From contig CAVPHY010000010.1 of NCBI GenBank assembly GCA_963704855.1, forward strand, positions 124,001 through 188,000: a DNA stretch of 64,000 nucleotides, in the 5' to 3' direction. The notes under the pieces were generated by a model. The model ran no database searches and was not told the origin of the DNA. It was given only the letters and a program-made list of their open reading frames with translations. Below are positions 26,271 through 33,775 of the stretch, piece after piece (positions within the stretch are counted from its first letter, which is position 1; each line of letters opens with the position of its first letter). The stretch comes from SZUA-36 sp963704855. Its GTDB lineage: Bacteria > Pseudomonadota > Gammaproteobacteria > Xanthomonadales > SZUA-36. The translations under genes were made by a program, and so were the position numbers.

Positions 26271-26987
26271 TCAGGTGTCAACGAGTCCTGTTTTAAGAGA
26301 ATTCCTGACTACAACGACCATGTTTTCAATGTTTTGTTCCTGTTCACCAATAATGGCGGCAGAACCGCGTTCGAGGTTGACCAGCAAGGCATGCATCTGC
26401 TCAAACCTGATCGTCTCTCCATCTTGGACCTGAACGTTAGGCATGTAGATAATGGTCACCGGCCCCTGCTCAGTTGTGACGACCATGTGTGCGCCACGTC
26501 CGTCGGGTGTCGGGCAAAACTTGATGAACCCGATGCGGGCGGATAGCGAATCGTCGGCACTGGCGTCCAGCCTGGCCAGTATTTTGGCAATCTCCTGATC
26601 GGATATCCCTTCCCCGATCTGCGCGATCGCGCGGCTGCCATCATGTGAATAGTGCTCCGTAACGTAGGCTTCCACACTGTCCCACTGCCTGGATTGCTTC
26701 CACACCAGGCCCGCGGCGCCGATGAAAACCAGGAAACTTGCTGCCAGCGCCAGGGGTATCCAGCTACGCCGCCGCACGGGTTGCTGGCTGATAGCCTTTA
26801 ACTGGTCGAGCAGATCAGCGGGGGCCCGGACACGCAGGGCGATTCCCAGCTTCTGTTCGAATATTTCGGCCTCGGCCGCAACCGCTTCAAACTCCGGTGA
26901 TGACTCACGTGCGCGCAAGGTTTCCGGCTCCCGGTTTTCCGGCTCGGCCCCCATCAGTTTCTTGAACTCAGAAAAGTTCATGGACAT
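26271..26987 (-). CDS. DUF3379 protein, probable anti-sigma partner
   Basis: 238 residues: a cytoplasmic N-terminal part (about 1-85), one membrane segment (about 77-93, IPLALAASFLVFIGAAG) and a periplasmic domain typed as DUF3379 (GFIKFCPTPDGRGAHMVVTTEQGP). The layout (short cytoplasmic part, one membrane pass) and the 20-bp overlap with the preceding ECF sigma gene fit a membrane anti-sigma factor. No HCC zinc motif is seen. ATG 26981 is an alternative start. Confidence 0.8.
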   Translation of the reverse strand: MSMNFSEFKKLMGAEPENREPETLRARESSPEFEAVAAEAEIFEQKLGIALRVRAPADLLDQLKAISQQPVRRRSWIPLALAASFLVFIGAAGLVWKQSRQWDSVEAYVTEHYSHDGSRAIAQIGEGISDQEIAKILARLDASADDSLSARIGFIKFCPTPDGRGAHMVVTTEQGPVTIIYMPNVQVQDGETIRFEQMHALLVNLERGSAAIIGEQEQNIENMVVVVRNSLKTGLVDT

Positions 26988-27495
26988 TACCCGTTACTCC
27001 ATCCTTTTGCAGCTGAGTCTTCAGTTTTTCCCGCGCCCTGAATAATTGTGTCATCACCGCGCTCTTGCTTATTCCGAGATGTTCAGCAATCTCATTGCAG
27101 CTATGCCCCAATACGGTTTGCAACAGCAAAGGGTCCCGGTATTTTGGCTCCAGCTGCAAAATACCTTTGCGAAGCAAATCACGTTCCGCCTGGTCATCCG
27201 GTTCTAACTCGTCATCATCCGCGATAACGACCTTCTCCAGGTCTGTAAACACGGGTACCTTTCGTTCAAATGTACGTGCGAACTCTCGCCGCAATATCGT
27301 AATCAGCCAGCTTTTGGCCGCTGCTACATCTTTCAGACTATCGAGCGCACGCCACGCTCTCAAAAAGGTCTCCTGCACCAGGTCCCTGGCCAGCGCTTCG
27401 TTGCCGCATATCCACAGGGCGTAGCGGTACAAATCCGTCGAATACGCTTCGGCAAGCTCATTGAAACGATGAGTTCTTTCCGTGTCAGTTGTCAT
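26968..27495 (-). CDS. ECF RNA polymerase sigma factor
   Basis: A 175-residue sigma factor. Region 2 spans about 10-75 (YRYALWICGNEALARDLVQETFLRAWRAL, then SWLITILRREFARTFER); region 4 has the helix-turn-helix HSCNEIAEHLGISKSAVMTQLFRAREKL (about 130-157). It is co-transcribed with the DUF3379 gene and probably released from it by an envelope signal. It faces a pcm-tolC pair across a 292-bp gap. Confidence 0.92.
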   Translation of the reverse strand: MTTDTERTHRFNELAEAYSTDLYRYALWICGNEALARDLVQETFLRAWRALDSLKDVAAAKSWLITILRREFARTFERKVPVFTDLEKVVIADDDELEPDDQAERDLLRKGILQLEPKYRDPLLLQTVLGHSCNEIAEHLGISKSAVMTQLFRAREKLKTQLQKDGVTGNVHELF

Positions 27496-27787
27496 GACCG
27501 GATTTTATAAGAATTTATTTCAGCCTGATGCAATTATTTTTCATCTTTATTAAGCATTTGCCGCCCCATATGGGATAATACCGCCTGATTAATTTGAAAC
27601 CTAACTGACGCTCGGAACGTCTATTTAAACCAGTACACTAATTTTTAATAAATCCCGTTGTGACTAATGGCACTTTGACCAATGGCCCCAAAACATCAGT
27701 CTGTGCGTGACCTCACTGCGGATAAGCCGTATCAGCTTAGTTGATTGACCGGCACACAACAGCATATTCCGGTGGGAGTATAAGAGG
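27496..27787. other. divergent intergenic gap, sigma factor / pcm
   Basis: 292 bp without a gene. It is AT-rich near the sigma factor and must hold the promoters of both sides; I see no convincing operator, riboswitch or repeat. Confidence 0.5.
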
Positions 27788-28447
27788 ATGAGTATGAATT
27801 TCGAACAAGCCCGATTCAACATGGTGGAACAACAGATCAGGACCTGGGAGGTTCTGGATGAACGTGTTCTTGAATTGTTGGAAAAAACCCATCGCGAAGA
27901 TTTTGTACCGGTGCGCTACCGCAAGATGGCATTTACTGACATGGCGATCCCGCTGGATCATGGCCAGACCATGATGAAGCCCGTTGTAGAGGGCCGTCTG
28001 TTGCAGTCGCTGGAATTGAAGCCGGATGAAACAGTTCTGGAGATAGGAACCGGCAGCGGCTTTATCACTGCCTGCCTGGCGCAAATGGCCAAGCACGTTG
28101 TGAGCGTCGATATACACGAGCAGTTTTCAAATGAAGTGGCGGCCAAGCTGAAGGACAAAGGCATCCTGAACGTGGAGCTTGAAACCGGTGATGTAATGAC
28201 CGGCTGGCAACCCGAACAGGCACATGATGTACTGGTCGTGAGTGGGTCTGTGCTGAGTGTTCCGGACCACTTCCGTGGTTGGGTCAACCCAAGCGGCCGC
28301 ATATTCGTGGTTTGTGGAGAAGCGCCTGCAATGGAAGCAAAACTCTATACGAAACTGAATGCAACCGAGTGGCGTGAAGAAAGCCTGTTTGAAACGGAAC
28401 TGGCAAGGCTGATAGGTGCAGAAGTCGCACCGGAATTTGAATTTTAA
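27788..28447 (+). CDS. pcm: protein-L-isoaspartate O-methyltransferase-like
   Basis: A 219-residue SAM methyltransferase of the Pcm family. It shows MVEQQIRTWEV, REDFVP, the AFTDMAIPLDHGQTMMKP substrate loop and the SAM motif VLEIGTGSGFITACLA. True Pcm repairs isoaspartate, but this tolC-linked branch is divergent and may methylate something else. The first ATG (27788) has GGGAG about 9 nt upstream; ATG 27794 sits 6 nt after AGAGG and is equally plausible. tolC follows 18 bp later. Confidence 0.85.
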   Translation: MSMNFEQARFNMVEQQIRTWEVLDERVLELLEKTHREDFVPVRYRKMAFTDMAIPLDHGQTMMKPVVEGRLLQSLELKPDETVLEIGTGSGFITACLAQMAKHVVSVDIHEQFSNEVAAKLKDKGILNVELETGDVMTGWQPEQAHDVLVVSGSVLSVPDHFRGWVNPSGRIFVVCGEAPAMEAKLYTKLNATEWREESLFETELARLIGAEVAPEFEF

Positions 28448-28465
28448 GGTATCTAGGAGTTGGTT

Positions 28466-29848
28466 ATGAAGTTCGATATCAATAATCGAAAGCTATTGAT
28501 AGCAACCGTTTTTTTAATCTCGACACCGGTATTCGCCGTTGATCTTGTCGGTATTCATGACCTGGCAATCAAAAACGACCCGCAACTGCAGGCAGCCGCA
28601 TATCGCAGGGATGCCGCCGGGGAGAATACTGTCCAGGCCCGTTCGAACCTGTTACCGACATTAAGCGGCGCGGCCAGCCGTGACTGGGGAGATGCCGAAT
28701 CAGATGTTGGTGCATTCACAATAGAAGGGGGGGACGACGTACCCGGCTTCACAACAAAAAGTGATACCGATACTCAATCCTACCGCCTCGATTTGCGTCA
28801 ATCCCTGTACGCGCAAAGCAACTACGAGAGCCTGGATATTGCCCGGGGGCAGGTGAGCCAGGCCGATGCGACCTACAGTATCGCCTACCAGGATTTCCTG
28901 GTGAGGGTTGCAGGTGGATACTTCAGTGTATTGACGGCGCAGGATGGTGTAATTTTTGCCGAGGCCGAGGAGAAGGCGCTGCAAAGACAGTTCGAGCAGG
29001 CTGAACAACGTTTCGAAGTTGGCTTGACCGCTGTTACCGATGTTCATGAAGCACGCGCCAGTTATGACAATGCCCGCGCACGCGCCATTGTCTCCAGGAA
29101 CACCCTTGCCGATACAAAGGAAGCGCTGGTTGAACTCACCGGTCAGTATTTCGATGACTATGAACCACTACAGGAAGTCCTGCCGCTGGTTACACCAATA
29201 CCGGAAAGTCCCGAAGAGTGGGTTGATATCGCGATGCAATACAACCCGACCGTGGTCTATGCCCATATGGGTGTTGAAATCGCAGATGCCAATATACGTT
29301 TACAGCGGTCCGGTCATTACCCGACCCTTGACCTGGTAGGAAGCATTAGCCAATTTACCAACAACAAAGCACCGCTTCGGGGTGATGCCGGCGAAATCCT
29401 GGCGACTACCGATGTCGTCAACGATGACAAACGCATTGGTCTGCAACTGAGCGTACCCCTGTACCAGGGTGGCCTGATAACTTCCAGGACAAGGCAAGCC
29501 CGTTATTTGCTCAATGCGGTCAATGAAGACCTGGACCAGCGGCAAAGGGCGGTCGTACGAAATACGAAGAACGCCTACCGTGCGGTTATCGCAGGTATCG
29601 AGCAGGTTGGTGCTTTTGGCCAGGCGATGATTTCAGCTGAAAGTGCGCTGGAGGCAACACAGGCCGGTTTTGAAGTCGGCACCCGCACCATCGTGGATGT
29701 GTTGATCGCCCAGCAACGCTATTTCCAGGCCCAGCGGGATAATTCTCTGGCGCGTCATACCTATATCGTTGACCACCTGCGCTTGAAAGCGGCAGCGGGT
29801 GTACTGGCCGGAGAGGACCTGCAGAAGGTAAACGCCATACTTCAGTAA
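28466..29848 (+). CDS. tolC: TolC family outer membrane efflux channel
   Basis: A 460-residue TolC with a signal peptide ending near VFA (about residue 24) and two outer-membrane-factor repeats (about 30-215 and 240-435). Typical stretches are AIKNDPQLQAAAYRRDAA, ETAQDGVIF in variant form, QAEQRFEVGLTAVTDVHEARASYD and, in the second repeat, QAGFEVGTRTIVDVLIAQQRYFQA. It forms the outer-membrane exit duct for tripartite pumps and type I secretion. ATG 28466 has AGGAG 7 nt upstream. Confidence 0.95.
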   Translation: MKFDINNRKLLIATVFLISTPVFAVDLVGIHDLAIKNDPQLQAAAYRRDAAGENTVQARSNLLPTLSGAASRDWGDAESDVGAFTIEGGDDVPGFTTKSDTDTQSYRLDLRQSLYAQSNYESLDIARGQVSQADATYSIAYQDFLVRVAGGYFSVLTAQDGVIFAEAEEKALQRQFEQAEQRFEVGLTAVTDVHEARASYDNARARAIVSRNTLADTKEALVELTGQYFDDYEPLQEVLPLVTPIPESPEEWVDIAMQYNPTVVYAHMGVEIADANIRLQRSGHYPTLDLVGSISQFTNNKAPLRGDAGEILATTDVVNDDKRIGLQLSVPLYQGGLITSRTRQARYLLNAVNEDLDQRQRAVVRNTKNAYRAVIAGIEQVGAFGQAMISAESALEATQAGFEVGTRTIVDVLIAQQRYFQAQRDNSLARHTYIVDHLRLKAAAGVLAGEDLQKVNAILQ

Positions 29849-29870
29849 TTTCAGCTATCGCTCCTTATCA

Positions 29871-29903
29871 AAACAGGCCCGCTTACGCGGGCTTGTTTTT
29901 TTT
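29871..29903. terminator. intrinsic terminator between tolC and waaA
   Basis: GCCCGC-TTAC-GCGGGC core stem extended by A-T and G-T pairs to about 12 bp, followed by eight T on the plus strand. The minus strand also reads into a T-rich tail, so it may serve both convergent genes. Confidence 0.85.
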
Positions 29904-31162
29904 CAGAGCAAATTCTTGATTGCTGCCAGGGTTAAATCCAGGGCACCCCTGTTTTTCTCAACCAGGTTCCGCCCCGCCTGTCCCATGCTGTTACGCAGAG
30001 CAGCGTCGGTCAGTATCTGTTCTGCTGCCTGATGAAAACTCTGCTGCCCTGTAACGCGCCGGGCCGCGTTGCACGAAACGAGTTGGTCGGAGATTTCCCT
30101 GGCGTTATCCATATTCGGGCCCAGCAGAACCGGTTTACCCAGCGCAGCGGGCTCAAGCGCGTTGTGTCCACCCTGTTCACCCATGCTGCCACCGACAAAT
30201 ACAACATCGGCGCAGGCGTAATAACGCATCAGTTCACCGATAGAATCAATAACAAAACACTGGGCCCCGGCAGAGCATGCCTCACCCTGGCTACGCAGTT
30301 CTGTGCGCAGGCCGGCAGCATTTGCGAGTTGCGTTGCGCGGGTGAAGCGTTCCGGGTAGCGCGGCACCAGTACCAGCAAGGCATCGGGCAGAGTTTTCAG
30401 CAACTCCACAAAGGCGGGAATGACTACATTTTCATCCGCTTCATGCGTGCTTCCGGCAACCAGCACCGGTCTTTCCGGGCCCCAACGTAAACGCAAGGCG
30501 TGAGCGCTTTCCTCAAGGCTGGCGGGAACGCTCAGATCAAACTTAAGATTTCCGGTCATCTCAACATGCCCGGGGTTGGCGCCACATCCAACCAGGCGGT
30601 CAGCATCGGCCGTACTCTGCGCCCCGATCCAGGTCACGGTTTGCAGAATTTCCCGGGTAAACCCCGGCAGGTAGCGAAAACGTTCAACCGAGCGACCCGA
30701 AAGCCGCGCATTGGCCATCAATAAGGGTATGTTCAGACGATGTGCCTGCAGGTACAGGTTTGGCCAGATTTCGGTTTCCATCACGATGATAAGACGTGGT
30801 TGCAGGCGGTTCAGAAACCGCCTGACCGCACCAGGAAGATCGAGCGGGATATAGCTGTGTGTAACCCGTTCACCAAGATCACGTTTAACCCGCTCAGAGC
30901 CGGTGGGGGTCAGCGTGGTGACCGTCAGTGGTATGTCGGGACAGGTTTCAAGCAGGGCCCTGATCAGCGGACCGGCAGCGTTGAATTCACCAACCGACGC
31001 GGCGTGCAACCATATACCGCCGCGCCGACCCTGCTCGGGTATGAAACCGAACCGTTCGTGCCAGCGGCTCACATACGCGCGATCGCGGAGCCCTCGAAAC
31101 GCAAAGTACAAGAGGATAAAAGGTGTAGCGAGGCCGACAAGAAAAGAATAGAAAAACCGCAC
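29903..31162 (-). CDS. waaA: 3-deoxy-D-manno-octulosonic acid (Kdo) transferase
   Basis: A 419-residue GT-B enzyme that adds Kdo to lipid IVA in LPS synthesis. It starts with a membrane-anchoring stretch and RWHERFGF, then GGIWLHAASVGEF, PLTVTTLTPTGSERV, METEIWPNL, ANARLSGRS, AGSTHEADE and a late FVGGSMGEQGGHN..EPAALGKPVLLGP. GTG 31162 aligns with the usual WaaA start and follows the waaL stop by 4 bp; a TTG at 31186 is possible. It is the last gene of the LPS run glycosyltransferase-waaL-waaA. Confidence 0.95.
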   Translation of the reverse strand: MRFFYSFLVGLATPFILLYFAFRGLRDRAYVSRWHERFGFIPEQGRRGGIWLHAASVGEFNAAGPLIRALLETCPDIPLTVTTLTPTGSERVKRDLGERVTHSYIPLDLPGAVRRFLNRLQPRLIIVMETEIWPNLYLQAHRLNIPLLMANARLSGRSVERFRYLPGFTREILQTVTWIGAQSTADADRLVGCGANPGHVEMTGNLKFDLSVPASLEESAHALRLRWGPERPVLVAGSTHEADENVVIPAFVELLKTLPDALLVLVPRYPERFTRATQLANAAGLRTELRSQGEACSAGAQCFVIDSIGELMRYYACADVVFVGGSMGEQGGHNALEPAALGKPVLLGPNMDNAREISDQLVSCNAARRVTGQQSFHQAAEQILTDAALRNSMGQAGRNLVEKNRGALDLTLAAIKNLL

Positions 31163-31166
31163 TGGC

Positions 31167-32411
31167 TCAAGCCGGGTGGTTATCAATACAGGCTGCCCAA
31201 AGCCCGAACAGGATCCAGATCAACGATGACGTATAGGTGCCGTAAAGTGCGAAATGGGAGTTGAGCGGAAACAGCACCAACGCCAGGGCCAATGCGAAAG
31301 GAAAGGCCTCAGTCCGGCGTGCGGTGGTCATCGTACGCCAGAAACGCAACACCAGTACAAAGCCTGCGAACAAGCCGAGCAAACCGATGCTGCCGGTGTC
31401 CGCCATGACTTCAAGCACCAGGTTATGCGCATGCGTCGCACCCGATTTACCACCCGAATTCTGTATATGAATGTCATCGGGAGCAGCGTAATCCATATAG
31501 GCCCTGGGGAAGGCCCGTACACCCACGCCATTAACCGGGTGTGCCCTGAACATGACCAGGCTGGTATTGAAAATGGGCATGCGCAGATTACTCGCGACAC
31601 TGACAGCCTTGCCGGTGCCTTGCGTAATGATCAGCGATTGTTCAAGACGCGCCTGGAACAGGGGTGAAACCAGGTAGCTGCCGATAATCGCGGTGAAAAC
31701 AAAAACGGGAATCGATAATGACGCCTTCCTCAGGTCACGGTTTTCACGCCGTGCCATCAACCATACGTAGACCAGCAGAACCAGGCCCATGATCAGCCAG
31801 CCGGCCCGCATACCTGCAATCAGAACCGCCCCCAGTGTCAGTGTGAATGCAGCCACCCAGGCCCAGGGGGGCCAGTGTCTGCGGGCATGCTCCAGCAGTA
31901 ACGGGGATAACATCGCCAGCGTCGGACCGAAAAACTGGTATTTTTGCACGAACATGGCGTTCAGCCGGTCGGGATTCATTGCAATACCGAACAGGTCAAC
32001 ACCAAAAATCAGCTGGACAAAACCATCCACCGCCCAGAAAACAAGCAGGTAGGAGGTCCACCGGATCACCCGCCAGCGAGCCGAATCGGCACGCAGCAAA
32101 ACAGCCATACTGAGTACTGCGGCCAGGAAACGCAGCGCTGCCAAAGAACTGGTCCAGCTCTTTTGTGGCATGAAAGAATCAAGGCTCGATGCCATCATGG
32201 GCAGCCAGAAACACAGGAAGATGGGCACAACGATAATGGCAACACGGCGGATTCGCTGACGGTTTTCTTCTGAACGGGCCAAAAACGGTAAACACAAGGC
32301 GAATACCGACAATGGAATTTCTGCCAATCTGCCAAATGGCAGTAATGCAAAAAATGAGACTGCCAGCCACGAGGGCCAGTCATCCTGCAATCGCTTGAGC
32401 ATTAGTTTCAT
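31167..32411 (-). CDS. waaL: O-antigen ligase family protein
   Basis: A 414-residue protein with about ten membrane segments and the Wzy_C/O-antigen ligase domain (FRAHPVNGVGVRAFPRAY, with GATHAHNLVLEVMADTGSIGLLGL after it). The HAHN and NGVGV motifs are typical of WaaL ligases that join O-polysaccharide to lipid A-core in the periplasm. It overlaps the preceding glycosyltransferase stop by 4 bp (ATGA). Some family members are O-antigen polymerases, so the ligase role is inferred from LPS context. Confidence 0.86.
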   Translation of the reverse strand: MKLMLKRLQDDWPSWLAVSFFALLPFGRLAEIPLSVFALCLPFLARSEENRQRIRRVAIIVVPIFLCFWLPMMASSLDSFMPQKSWTSSLAALRFLAAVLSMAVLLRADSARWRVIRWTSYLLVFWAVDGFVQLIFGVDLFGIAMNPDRLNAMFVQKYQFFGPTLAMLSPLLLEHARRHWPPWAWVAAFTLTLGAVLIAGMRAGWLIMGLVLLVYVWLMARRENRDLRKASLSIPVFVFTAIIGSYLVSPLFQARLEQSLIITQGTGKAVSVASNLRMPIFNTSLVMFRAHPVNGVGVRAFPRAYMDYAAPDDIHIQNSGGKSGATHAHNLVLEVMADTGSIGLLGLFAGFVLVLRFWRTMTTARRTEAFPFALALALVLFPLNSHFALYGTYTSSLIWILFGLWAACIDNHPA

Positions 32412-33521
32412 CGGTGCTCCTCACCTAGGACAGCGTGGTACAAAGCGATGGTCTGGTTCATGGAATCCTGCAATGAAAACGCATCACTGTTTTTGACTGT
32501 AGGTGCTTGCTGTAAAAAATCACGTGTTTTCTGAATCAGGGCAGGCAGGTTGTCCGGCTCAACAGCCCCTTGCGGAAACATTTCCCGGAGTATTTCATGA
32601 ACACCGCCATGATCCCAAGCAATGACCGGAACACCCAGCGACAGGGCCTCCGATACGATTCTGCCGAACGCTTCCGGTGGGTCGCTGCAAAGACTGAATA
32701 CCAGGCTTGAAGCGGTCATCCAGTCGCGCATATCCGTTCTCACACCGCAGAACGTCAGTTTATCACCCAGCTTGTGTCGCTCAGCCAGGCCTTCCAGTTC
32801 ATTGATAAAGCGTGACCCGGGTTTTGCACGGCCCAGGATTACGGCGTGAATATCATCGAACTCCGAGTGCAGCGCGGCCAGTAATTCGATGAAGCTCGCA
32901 TGACCCTTGTAACGGGACAAGCCGACCCGGTAGCAGCAGGATTCTCTTGTTTTTCAGCTGGGGAAACTCAGCGTAAGTGTTTTGCCGCCACTCCTCTGAA
33001 GGCTGGTATCCGTAAGGGAAGTTTTCACGGCTGGTGCCACCATATATCGTATGCAATTGTGGACTGTCCGCGGGCAGATAGTTTTTCAGGGTGTAAGTAC
33101 GGATATGATCGGAAACAGCGATCACCCGGTCGCCACGAGCCATGATCGCACTATAACTGCTGACCGAATATTGACCATGCATGGAGGTAATAAAAACCGG
33201 CCGTTTGTCGGCCGGCAACTTACGTATTGCAAGGTGGCAAATCCAGGCTGGCAAACGGGAGTGTACATGCACGATGTCCGGCTGATTCTGCAATAACCAT
33301 TCACGCAAGCGACGAATATAAGACAAGGTAGCCAGGCGTTTTCGTCCGATCGGCCAGTCCAGCCAGTCCGCACCGGCGGCTTTCACGCGCTCTGCCAACG
33401 GCCCTTTTGCCGCCACGACCGTAACCCGGTGGTCCGCCGCACGCAGGAACTCGGTGGTCTCGACGGCGACCATTTCTGATCCACCTATATCGAGAGACAC
33501 CAGCGCCTGTACTACGTGCAT
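32408..33521 (-). pseudogene. glycosyltransferase family 4, split by a frameshift
   Basis: Two consecutive pieces in different frames make one GT4 glycosyltransferase of about 370 residues. The N-terminal half (33521 to about 32925) has ALVSLDIGGSEMVAVE, DIVHVHSRLPAW and ends ILLLPGRL. The C-terminal half (about 32920 to 32408) resumes SRYKGHASFIELLAAL, and has VPVIAWDHGGVHEIL and EAFGRIVSEALSLG. One extra base in plus-strand 32917-32920 (acaa) breaks the frame exactly inside the normally continuous PGRLSRYKG motif. The catalytic parts are otherwise intact, so this may be an assembly error. The product would add a sugar to the LPS core or O-chain. Confidence 0.82.
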
Positions 33522-33534
33522 GAAGACAGGCGAC

Positions 33535-33705
33535 TTAGTTGGTCAGTGTGTAGTGTGTACCGCAATACGGGCAAGAGGCTTCACCGCTGTCCTCGATGGG
33601 CAGAAATACACGCGGGTGAGCGTTCCAAAGCTTTTGATTGGATTGTGGGCATGAAAGCGGCAGGTCAGCGCGGCTTATCTTCAACCCGTTTTTTTGTATT
33701 TGCAT
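33535..33705 (-). CDS. zinc-finger domain protein (zf-CHCC type)
   Basis: 56 residues with the strongly conserved SCPQSNQKLWNAHPRVFLP followed by IEDSGEASCPYCGTHY. Zinc ligands would be Cys19, His30, Cys45 and Cys48. This small domain resembles the C-terminus of mitochondrial complex I subunit NDUFS6. The ATG at 33705 has no good ribosome site. A GTG at 33748, 6 nt after GGAG, opens another frame that joins this one if one A is removed from a 7-A run (33689-33695). The N-terminus is therefore uncertain. It sits between glnE and LPS genes. Confidence 0.82.
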   Translation of the reverse strand: MQIQKNGLKISRADLPLSCPQSNQKLWNAHPRVFLPIEDSGEASCPYCGTHYTLTN

Positions 33706-33775
33706 ATTCCAGGCTGTTGTCCTGGGCGTCGGTGCGATGAGTCACTGTCATCTCCACAAAATAAGAAAGTGTATT

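Noticed and set aside
32521..32535. Further parS-like site (TCACGTGTTTT)
   Set aside because: Only one half matches; other CACGTG cores in the window also lack the arms.
33706..33775. ilvE, often found after glnE in gammaproteobacteria
   Set aside because: The gap between glnE and the zf-CHCC gene is only 70 bp and holds no aminotransferase remnant.
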